This document shows, in pieces, positions 1 to 5,621 of a stretch of 12,172 nucleotides of DNA. Location of the stretch: assembly GCA_027485075.1 (NCBI GenBank), contig JAIXRT010000056.1, positions 1-12,172 of the forward strand. Reading direction: 5' to 3'. The notes under the pieces were generated by a model, which saw only the letters and a list, made by a program, of their open reading frames with translations, did not search any database and had not been told where the DNA came from. The position numbers were made by a program, and so were the translations under genes. Each line of letters begins with the position of its first letter. The first letter of the stretch is position 1. Source of the DNA: Cytophagaceae bacterium. GTDB lineage: Bacteria; Bacteroidota; Bacteroidia; Cytophagales; Spirosomataceae.

Positions 1-1137
1 ATGGCACATCCCAACATGCACATGCGAGACCCTTTAATGTATCGCATTCGACACGTTCCTCATCATCGCACTGGAAATCAATGGTGCATTTATCCTATGT
101 ATGACTTTGCCCATGGACAAAGTGACTCCATGGAAGGGATTACTCATTCAATTTGTACGCTGGAATTTGATGTGCACCGCCCTCTCTATGATTGGTTTAT
201 CAATAAATTAGAAATTTTCCCAACCCATCAGTATGAATTTGCGCGCTTAAATCTGTCACATACCGTGATGAGCAAGCGCAAGTTATTGCAAATGGTCAAC
301 GAGAAATTAGTAAGTGGCTGGGACGATCCGCGCATGCCCACTATTTCAGGGTTACGTCGAAGAGGATATACAGCTGCGTCAATCCGTAACTTTTGCGAGC
401 GTATCGGTGTAGCGAAACGCGATAACCTAATCGACATCAGTTTATTGGAATTCTGTATCCGTGAGGATTTGAATAAATCGGCTGACCGGGTCATGGCTGT
501 CATGGATCCTATCAAGTTAATTATATCAAATTATCCAGATGGTCAAGTCGAAGATTTAATGATTGAAAACAATCCAGAAGATCCTGAAACAGGTAAACGT
601 ATTGTTCCATTTACCAAAGAACTCTACATTGAGCGGGATGACTTCATGGTTGACCCTCCTAAAAAGTTCTTCCGATTGGGGCCTGGCCTTCAAGTACGAC
701 TGAAGGGGGCTTATATTATTACGTGTGATCATTTTGAATTGAACCCCGATGGCTCTGTTAAAGAAATTCATGCAACTTATATTCCCGAGTCTAAGTCAGG
801 CCAAGATACTTCAGGCATACATGTGAAAGGTACAATTCATTGGGTCTCAATTCCACATGCCATGCAAGCCGAAGTTCGTTTATTTGATCGTTTGCTTATC
901 GTGGAGGATGCAGGGGAATTAGGAGATGATTTTACAAAATTCATCAATCCTGAATCACTCGAGGTGATAACAAATGTTTTTGTAGAACCTAGCTTAAAAC
1001 AAGCAAAAATTGAAGAAGCTGTTCAGTTCATTCGAAAAGGATATTTCTGCCTGGACAAAGATTCAACTCCAGATCATTTAGTATTTAATCGGACTGTATC
1101 CTTGAAAGATACCTGGGCGAAAGAACAAAAGAAGTAA
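1..1137 (+). CDS. glnS: Glutamine--tRNA ligase (GlnRS), C-terminal 378 residues, open at the left edge
   Basis: This cytosolic class I aminoacyl-tRNA synthetase charges tRNA-Gln with glutamine using ATP. The visible part begins in the catalytic core: MRDPLMYRI, CIYPMYDFAHG and SMEGITHS are GlnRS core signatures. The KMSKS-type loop is VMSKR (residues 89-93), followed by GWDDPRMPTISGLRRRGYT. The two beta-barrel anticodon-binding domains fill roughly residues 165-378 and end in the typical GYFCLD and FNRTVSLKDTWAK. Compared from memory with the 554-residue E. coli enzyme, about 180 residues carrying the HIGH motif lie upstream, so the ATG at position 1 is almost certainly an internal methionine. 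The TAA stop (1135-1137) touches the stop of the convergent ftsY with no base between. GlnRS rather than GluRS is clear from the motifs. Direct glutaminylation in this organism is an inference. Confidence 0.96.
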   Translation: MAHPNMHMRDPLMYRIRHVPHHRTGNQWCIYPMYDFAHGQSDSMEGITHSICTLEFDVHRPLYDWFINKLEIFPTHQYEFARLNLSHTVMSKRKLLQMVNEKLVSGWDDPRMPTISGLRRRGYTAASIRNFCERIGVAKRDNLIDISLLEFCIREDLNKSADRVMAVMDPIKLIISNYPDGQVEDLMIENNPEDPETGKRIVPFTKELYIERDDFMVDPPKKFFRLGPGLQVRLKGAYIITCDHFELNPDGSVKEIHATYIPESKSGQDTSGIHVKGTIHWVSIPHAMQAEVRLFDRLLIVEDAGELGDDFTKFINPESLEVITNVFVEPSLKQAKIEEAVQFIRKGYFCLDKDSTPDHLVFNRTVSLKDTWAKEQKK

Positions 1138-2118
1138 TTATTTTTTCGCGAAAAGGGAATCGACAAAAGCGGTCTTATTAAACACTTGCAAGTCAGATAC
1201 TTTTTCGCCTACCCCAATGTATTTAACCGGAATTTTGAATTGATCCGAAATTCCAATCACCACACCTCCCTTAGCAGTACCATCTAATTTGGTAATTGCT
1301 AGTGCCGTGATTTCGGTTACTTTCGTGAATTCTTGTGCCTGAATAAAGGCATTTTGGCCTGTAGATCCATCCAAAACGAGTAATACTTCATGCGGAGCCT
1401 CAGGAATAAACTTTTGAATAACCCGTTTGATTTTTCCTAGTTCAGTCATCAAGTTGACTTTGGTGTGTAATCTGCCCGCCGTATCAATGATGACAATATC
1501 AGCTTGCATATCCACGGCCTGTTTCACCGCATCATAAGCAACAGCCGCTGGATCCGTATTCATTCCATGATCAATGACCGGAATCCCCACGCGCTCACCC
1601 CAAAGTTTCAATTGGTCCACTGCGGCAGCACGAAACGTATCCGCAGCCCCTAGGACAACTTTTAATCCATTTTGGTGAAACTGAGAGGCTAATTTTCCAA
1701 TGGTCGTCGTTTTTCCAACCCCATTAACACCCACCACCATGATTACATAGGGTTTTTGGCTAGGTTCCGCAAACGCATTTTCAATGTCGTATGATTTGTT
1801 CTCATCTAACAAAGCGGCAACCTCCTCCCGTAATACTTGATCTAATTCCTCCGTAGAAACAAACTTATCGCGTTCCACACGACGCTCAATACGCTCAATG
1901 ATTTTTAGTGTGGTGGCTACGCCAACATCCGATGTCAATAAGATTTCTTCCAGCTCATCTAATACATCGTCGTCCACTTTGGATTTCCCCAAAACCGCAC
2001 GACCCATTTTAGAAATTAAGCCTTCCTTGGTCTTTTCCAAGCCTTTATCTAAGGCCTGCTCGAGGTCTGCTTGCTCCTCAGGAGCCGGCTTCTTCTTGAA
2101 AAAATCAAATAATCCCAT
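1138..2118 (-). CDS. ftsY: Signal recognition particle receptor FtsY
   Basis: FtsY is the SRP receptor GTPase that docks ribosome-SRP complexes at the inner membrane for co-translational insertion. The 326-residue protein starts with an amphipathic MGLFDFFKKK and a short acidic A region (to about residue 50), then the helical N domain, then the G domain. GTPase motifs are all present: P-loop GVNGVGKTT (130-138), DTFRAAA (160-166), DTAGR (212-216), TKLDG (276-280) and GVGE (302-305). The long A domain of E. coli FtsY is missing, which is usual in this phylum. Ffh is excluded because there is no methionine-rich M domain. The ATG at 2118 gives the expected N-terminus. An intrinsic terminator separates it from the DUF4295 gene upstream, and I see no strong promoter in the 32 nt between hairpin and start, so expression may rely on readthrough. 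Confidence 0.97.
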   Translation of the reverse strand: MGLFDFFKKKPAPEEQADLEQALDKGLEKTKEGLISKMGRAVLGKSKVDDDVLDELEEILLTSDVGVATTLKIIERIERRVERDKFVSTEELDQVLREEVAALLDENKSYDIENAFAEPSQKPYVIMVVGVNGVGKTTTIGKLASQFHQNGLKVVLGAADTFRAAAVDQLKLWGERVGIPVIDHGMNTDPAAVAYDAVKQAVDMQADIVIIDTAGRLHTKVNLMTELGKIKRVIQKFIPEAPHEVLLVLDGSTGQNAFIQAQEFTKVTEITALAITKLDGTAKGGVVIGISDQFKIPVKYIGVGEKVSDLQVFNKTAFVDSLFAKK

Positions 2119-2150
2119 CCGCTTGTGCGTATTTTATTTGGTGAAGGTAA

Positions 2151-2178
2151 TAAAAAAAAGTCCCTGATGAAGGGACTT
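2151..2178 (-). terminator. Intrinsic terminator of the rpmG-DUF4295 transcript
   Basis: Read on the minus strand, an 8-bp perfect stem AAGTCCCT / AGGGACTT (2171-2178 with 2158-2165) closes a 5-nt loop and runs straight into a tract of eight T residues, two shared with the stem. It lies between the stop of the DUF4295 gene (2214) and the start of ftsY (2118), so it should end or attenuate transcription coming from rpmG. On the plus strand the stem is not followed by a T-run, so it acts one way. Confidence 0.85.
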
Positions 2179-2213
2179 CAAATATTCTAGCTAAAAATAT
2201 GCCGACGAAAAAA

Positions 2214-2366
2214 TTAGTTTTTCAACGCTGCATTAACCTCATCTTGAAGAATAATCTCTTCCTTGAAGGTATAAGCACCTGTCGTAGGGTTTTTAACCGC
2301 CTTAATGATTTTAGCGTACTTAACGCCGCCTTCTTTCTTTAGTGTTGCAACTACTTTCTTTGCCAT
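2214..2366 (-). CDS. DUF4295 family protein, 50 residues
   Basis: This small basic protein reads MAKKVVATLKKEGG at the N-terminus and ends in DEVNAALKN. Its sequence and its place directly behind rpmG match the DUF4295 family, known to me from Bacteroidota and normally encoded in the rpmB-rpmG cluster. The role is unknown; the lysine-rich composition and ribosomal-protein context suggest a ribosome-associated protein, which is inference. The start is well supported: an AGGA Shine-Dalgarno-like sequence sits 4 nt ahead of the ATG at 2366, and the gap to the rpmG stop is 18 nt, so the two are co-transcribed. A strong terminator follows at 2151-2178. Confidence 0.9.
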   Translation of the reverse strand: MAKKVVATLKKEGGVKYAKIIKAVKNPTTGAYTFKEEIILQDEVNAALKN

Positions 2367-2370
2367 AATT
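2354..2370. repeat. 17-nt direct repeat, copy at the DUF4295 start
   Basis: CTTTCTTTGCCATAATT here is identical to 2555-2571. On the minus strand it is AATT, the start codon and the first codons of MAKK. It reflects identical translation starts in adjacent genes and is not an inserted element. Confidence 0.8.
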
Positions 2371-2384
2371 CCTGGGTATTAAAC

Positions 2385-2567
2385 CTATTTAATTTCTTTG
2401 TGTAGAGTAACTTTCTTCAATACTGGGTTGTATTTTTTCAACTCAATACGTGCAGTCGTGTTTTTACGGTTCTTCGTTGTAATATAACGAGACATTCCTG
2501 GTAGACCCGACTCTTTGTGCTCCGTGCATTCTAAGATTACCTGAATGCGATTTCCTTTCTTTGCCAT
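2385..2567 (-). CDS. rpmG: 50S ribosomal protein L33 (bL33), zinc-free type
   Basis: bL33 is a small basic protein of the large ribosomal subunit near the E site. The 60-residue product begins [17 protein letters not shown], has the central [12 protein letters not shown] block and ends in [11 protein letters not shown], all typical of bL33. Only one cysteine (C14) is present, so it is the C-minus paralogue type that does not bind zinc. The ATG at 2567 is preceded by an AT-rich, SD-poor leader, as is common in this phylum. A clear promoter lies at 2606-2637. The usual Bacteroidota neighbour rpmB (bL28) is absent upstream: only 185 bp separate this gene from the divergent nuoD. Confidence 0.96.
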   Translation of the reverse strand: MAKKGNRIQVILECTEHKESGLPGMSRYITTKNRKNTTARIELKKYNPVLKKVTLHKEIK

Positions 2568-2571
2568 AATT
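2555..2571. repeat. 17-nt direct repeat, copy at the rpmG start
   Basis: This copy is identical to 2354-2370 and covers 4 nt of leader plus the ATG and the first MAKK codons of rpmG. The similarity stops after codon 5, where the proteins diverge. Confidence 0.8.
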
Positions 2572-2605
2572 GTAAATTGGTTACGCCTCTCTTCGAAACG
2601 GATTG

Positions 2606-2637
2606 CAAAGGTAGAAGAATTATTTTTTTTGCCAAAA
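2606..2637 (-). promoter_or_regulatory. Bacteroidota-type sigma-A promoter for rpmG-DUF4295
   Basis: On the minus strand a TTTTG -33 element (2637-2633) is followed after 19 nt by TACCTTTG (2613-2606), a full match to the Bacteroidota -7 consensus TAnnTTTG. The spacer holds an A8 tract. Transcription would start near 2600, giving a leader of about 30 nt before the rpmG ATG. Spacing, both boxes and location agree, so this is the best-supported promoter in the window. Confidence 0.8.
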
Positions 2638-2709
2638 CCTTTATTGAAAATATCTATGAAAAAACAGATAATTTCAAACAGTTAACTTAAGATACCGCTC
2701 AAATAGATC

Positions 2710-2739
2710 TTGGAGGCTTTTATTTCTCCTATAGTTTCT
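2710..2739 (+). promoter_or_regulatory. Possible weak promoter for the nuoD transcript
   Basis: TTG (2710-2712), a 19-nt spacer, and TAGTTTCT (2732-2739) match the TTG / TAnnTTTG pattern with two mismatches in the second box. It would leave a leader of only 5-8 nt before the nuoD ATG at 2753. A promoter must exist somewhere in this divergent gap, but the choice of this one is uncertain. A second imperfect box, CATTTTTG at 2741-2748, has no partner at the right distance. Confidence 0.3.
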
Positions 2740-2752
2740 TCATTTTTGTTTA

Positions 2753-3967
2753 ATGAATTCCATTCAATACGATTTCCGTCCGGAGAATTTTCAGCTTTCA
2801 GATCCTAATCAATATGATTTGGCCGACTTGAAAGCAGAAGAGATGATCATTTCGCTCGGTCCTCAACACCCATCTACACACGGAGTATTACGATTGGAAG
2901 TCATTTCAGATGGAGAACTCATTGTTGACGTTGTCCCCCACCTTGGTTATTTGCATCGCTGCTTCGAGAAACATGCTCAATCTTTGCCTTATAATCAAAT
3001 CATACCCTATGTAGACCGCCTTGATTACATGGCCTCCATGAACTCAGAACACGCCTACGTGATGGGTATCGAAAAGATGTTGGGCATCACAGGAACTCTA
3101 CCCAAACGCATTGAATACATTCGTGTTTTAGTCGCGGAATTAAATCGCATTGCTTCACATTGTGTGGCTGTTGGGACATACGGCTTAGATATCGGCGCAT
3201 ATACACCATTTTTATGGCTCATGCGTGATCGCGAACATATTCAACGCTTATTGGAATGGCTGTCCGGAGCCCGAATGTTATATAACTATGTTTGGGTTGG
3301 AGGATTGTTTTACGATTTGCCTGTAGGTTTCGAAGAAAGAACTGCTGAGCTAATTCCTGTTTTGAAAAATACGCTAAAAGAGGTCCAGCAAATCGTCGAA
3401 GAAAATAGTATTTTCATTAAGCGTACGGCCAGCGTAGGTGTTTTGCCTCTAAATCTAGCCATAAATACGGGCTGCACTGGACCAGTATTGCGCGGTTCAG
3501 GTTTAGCATATGATTTACGTCGCGTAGATGGATATTCCGTTTATCCTGAATTGGAATTTGATATTCCTGTCGGGGCTGGTTTACATGGTCAAACCGGGGA
3601 TTGTTGGGATCGAAATCATGTGCGCGTTCTTGAATGCATTGAATCCATTCGAATTATTGAGCAATGTTTGGACGCACTAACTGGGGAACATAAGCGTACC
3701 ACAGCGTTTAATCCGCAGGAATTTGTTCCGAAAAAAATACGACCAGCCGCACAAGATATGTACGTACGGGCTGAAAATCCAAAAGGAGAACTCGGATTCT
3801 TTATTCGGGCCGATGGGAAATCAGACATACCTACACGCATGAAGGTACGCGCCTGTTCATTTCACCACCTTTCCGTAATTCCAGATTTGGCCAAAGGGGC
3901 CTATTTAGCAGATTTAGTAGCCATCATCGGTTCCATGGACTTAGTGATGGGTGAAGTAGATAGATAA
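2753..3967 (+). CDS. nuoD: NADH-quinone oxidoreductase subunit D (NuoD, 49-kDa type)
   Basis: NuoD belongs to the peripheral arm of respiratory complex I and, with NuoB, lines the quinone-binding cavity at the membrane interface. The complete 404-residue protein has GPQHPSTHGVLRL (residues 36-48) with the quinone-site histidine H43, PHLGYLHRCFEK (62-73), YVDRLDYM (86-93) with the quinone-site tyrosine Y92, RGSGLAYDLRR, GDCWDR, and the conserved C-terminus DLVMGEVDR. It is a stand-alone D subunit, not the NuoCD fusion of enterobacteria. The start at 2753 gives a normal N-terminal extension. No other nuo gene is visible: upstream is the divergent rpmG and downstream, after 1 nt, a polyprenyl synthase gene. 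Complex I therefore seems to be encoded at more than one locus in this genome. Confidence 0.97.
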   Translation: MNSIQYDFRPENFQLSDPNQYDLADLKAEEMIISLGPQHPSTHGVLRLEVISDGELIVDVVPHLGYLHRCFEKHAQSLPYNQIIPYVDRLDYMASMNSEHAYVMGIEKMLGITGTLPKRIEYIRVLVAELNRIASHCVAVGTYGLDIGAYTPFLWLMRDREHIQRLLEWLSGARMLYNYVWVGGLFYDLPVGFEERTAELIPVLKNTLKEVQQIVEENSIFIKRTASVGVLPLNLAINTGCTGPVLRGSGLAYDLRRVDGYSVYPELEFDIPVGAGLHGQTGDCWDRNHVRVLECIESIRIIEQCLDALTGEHKRTTAFNPQEFVPKKIRPAAQDMYVRAENPKGELGFFIRADGKSDIPTRMKVRACSFHHLSVIPDLAKGAYLADLVAIIGSMDLVMGEVDR

Positions 3968-3968
3968 T

Positions 3969-4946
3969 ATGACACACGCATTTTTGCCTGCCTTAGAAGC
4001 AGAGATAAGTCGCCAACAAATGGGTAAGGAGCCCAAAGAATTGTATGATCCAATTCATTACCTCATGCAATTGGGAGGGAAGCGCATTCGTCCCGTCTTA
4101 TGTTTGTTGAGCTACTCCCTATTTAAATCAGACTGGGAAAAAGTTGTTCCTTCCGCTTTGTCGATTGAAATCTTCCACAATTTCACCCTGATGCACGACG
4201 ACATTATGGACAAAGCACCTCTTCGTAGGGGTAAGCCAACTGTCCATGAAAAATGGAACGATAATATCGCCATTCTCTCAGGGGATGTCATGCTCGTTAA
4301 TGCCTATCAATACCTCAATCAATGTGATCATCTAAGTTTAACTGCCTATCAATATTTATTGACGCGTTTTAATCGGACAGCTGCGGAGGTTTGTGAAGGC
4401 CAACAAATGGACATGAATTTCGAAACGCGTACAGAAGTTAGCGTAGAGGAATACATCGAAATGATTCGATTAAAAACATCGGTTTTAATTGGATTATCCA
4501 TGGAGATGGGGGCAATTCTGGCAGAAATGGATAAGCCAACTTCCCAGGCTTTGTATGCTATCGGGGAAGCGGTAGGTTTAGGTTTTCAATTGAAAGATGA
4601 TTTACTGGACGTATACGGTGACCCGGAGAAATTTGGAAAGCAAGTAGGTGGAGACATCCTAGCAAATAAAAAAACCTATTTGTTGATACGCGCTTTTGAA
4701 ACTGCCAAAGGTGAGCAATTAGCATCACTCACTGATTGGGTACAACGACCAAACCCAAATCCTCAGGAAAAAGTACGTGCCGTAACTCAGCTTTATACAG
4801 ATTTGGGAATTCGAGAAGAAACGGAGGCCAAAATCAATGCGTATTTTGATCAAGCTTTTGAAGCCGTTGGCTTACTTTCCATCGAACCAGATAAAAAATC
4901 TGCTCTAAGCAAGTTTATGGCCGGGTTGGTTGATCGAGAAGTTTAG
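3969..4946 (+). CDS. Short-chain polyprenyl diphosphate synthase, GGPP/FPP synthase-like
   Basis: This trans-isoprenyl diphosphate synthase condenses IPP with allylic diphosphates in the cytosol. The 325-residue all-helical protein has GGKRIRP (36-42), the first Asp-rich motif DDIMD (77-81) followed by LRRGKPT, and the second motif FQLKDDLLD (206-214). The first motif lacks the two-residue insertion of bacterial FPP synthases. The fifth residue before it is a bulky F72 in HNFTLMHDD, as in archaeal-type GGPP synthases where this position limits chain length; a C15-C20 product is therefore more likely than a C35-C45 product, but this is inference. The product could feed menaquinone, carotenoid or undecaprenyl synthesis. 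The start lies 1 nt after the nuoD stop, indicating co-transcription and probable translational coupling. A promoter and hairpin follow before the next gene. Confidence 0.92.
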   Translation: MTHAFLPALEAEISRQQMGKEPKELYDPIHYLMQLGGKRIRPVLCLLSYSLFKSDWEKVVPSALSIEIFHNFTLMHDDIMDKAPLRRGKPTVHEKWNDNIAILSGDVMLVNAYQYLNQCDHLSLTAYQYLLTRFNRTAAEVCEGQQMDMNFETRTEVSVEEYIEMIRLKTSVLIGLSMEMGAILAEMDKPTSQALYAIGEAVGLGFQLKDDLLDVYGDPEKFGKQVGGDILANKKTYLLIRAFETAKGEQLASLTDWVQRPNPNPQEKVRAVTQLYTDLGIREETEAKINAYFDQAFEAVGLLSIEPDKKSALSKFMAGLVDREV

Positions 4947-4956
4947 TGTAGTTTTG
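4926..4956 (+). promoter_or_regulatory. Internal Bacteroidota-type promoter ahead of the rhomboid-dxr-rseP genes
   Basis: TTG (4926-4928), a 20-nt spacer and TAGTTTTG (4949-4956) fit the TTG / TAnnTTTG promoter, with a perfect -7 box. The -33 part lies inside the end of the polyprenyl synthase gene. Transcription would start near 4961-4964, so the hairpin at 4967-4989 would form the first bases of the mRNA. It would let the rhomboid, dxr and rseP genes be expressed separately from nuoD. Confidence 0.55.
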
Positions 4957-4966
4957 TAGTCTTGTC

Positions 4967-4989
4967 AAAGCTTCCTTGCGGAGCTTTTT
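4967..4989 (+). terminator. Terminator-like hairpin between the polyprenyl synthase and rhomboid genes
   Basis: AAAGCTTCC (4967-4975) pairs with GGAGCTTT (4980-4987) with one bulged T, around the loop TTGC, and continues into a T5 run ending at 4989. The shape is that of an intrinsic terminator for the nuoD-prenyl synthase message. It ends only 5 nt before the ATG at 4995, so in a transcript from the nearby promoter it would be the 5' leader and could act as a stabilising stem or attenuator. Confidence 0.5.
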
Positions 4990-4994
4990 ATGTT

Positions 4995-5621
4995 ATGGAT
5001 CAATCAATGTCAATTAGCTTACTGATCATGGTAATTACCGTGGCAATCTCCGTCTTAGCTATGCAAAAGTCTAGCTGGATGAATGCCATGACCATGAATC
5101 CATATCGAATTGCAAAAAAGCATGAATATTGGCGATTTATTACTTCCGGATTTATTCATGCCGACTTTACCCATTTGTTTTTTAACCTGTTCTCGTTTTA
5201 CTTTTTTGGAGGTCAATTAGAGTATATTTTCAATATGATATTTCCTGGATATGGGGTAGCCATGTTCGTAGTGTTTTATTTATCGGCTATCGTTGCAGCA
5301 GATTTACCCACCTATTTCAAGCAGCAGAAAAATCCATACTTTAATTCATTGGGAGCTTCAGGAGCTGTTTCTGCGGTCATTTTTGCTGGAATTTTATTCT
5401 TTCCTACCGAGAAAATTTATCTCTTTGGTCTATTAGGTATTCCCGGATTTATCTATGCAGGATTGTTTACGTGGTATTCGATCGAAATGGACAAACGAGG
5501 ACGTGATTATGTAAATCATTCAGCTCATTTATACGGAGCACTTTATGGTATCGTTTTCATGACACTTACCTATCCGCAAGTTTGGTTAACATTTGTTCAA
5601 CAAATTAAAGCCATGCTATGA
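4995..5621 (+). CDS. Rhomboid family intramembrane serine protease
   Basis: Rhomboids cleave transmembrane segments of membrane proteins within the inner membrane. The 208-residue protein has about six hydrophobic segments. Rhomboid signatures are WRFITSGFIHADFTHLFFN with the HxxxN pattern (H60, N64), GASGA with the nucleophile S122, and HSAHLYGALYG with the general base H178. The Ser-His dyad is complete, so the enzyme should be active. The substrate cannot be told. An in-frame TTG at 4962 would add 11 residues (219 in total), but it would place a terminator-like hairpin inside the coding part, so ATG 4995 is preferred. The stop overlaps the dxr start (ATGA, 5618-5621), indicating translational coupling to dxr. 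Confidence 0.92.
   Translation: MDQSMSISLLIMVITVAISVLAMQKSSWMNAMTMNPYRIAKKHEYWRFITSGFIHADFTHLFFNLFSFYFFGGQLEYIFNMIFPGYGVAMFVVFYLSAIVAADLPTYFKQQKNPYFNSLGASGAVSAVIFAGILFFPTEKIYLFGLLGIPGFIYAGLFTWYSIEMDKRGRDYVNHSAHLYGALYGIVFMTLTYPQVWLTFVQQIKAML

Noticed and set aside
228..771. Two minus-strand reading frames inside glnS
   Set aside because: Both lie fully opposite a conserved GlnRS reading frame and resemble no protein family.
1096..1112. GTATC / GATAC inverted repeat near the end of glnS as an ftsY terminator
   Set aside because: The stem is only 5 bp with no T-run, so it is within what chance would give.
1898..2167. 89-residue plus-strand reading frame opposite the ftsY start
   Set aside because: It is Ser- and Lys-rich low-complexity sequence antisense to a secure FtsY, with no domain, leader or promoter; it is a shadow of ftsY.
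2568..2752. A hidden rpmB (bL28) gene in the divergent gap
   Set aside because: At 185 bp the gap is too short for bL28, and it holds AT-rich promoter-like sequence with no ribosomal-protein reading frame.
4962..4994. TTG start giving an 11-residue longer rhomboid
   Set aside because: It would put the terminator-like stem inside the coding part and lies at or near the predicted transcription start; ATG 4995 gives a normal rhomboid N-terminus.
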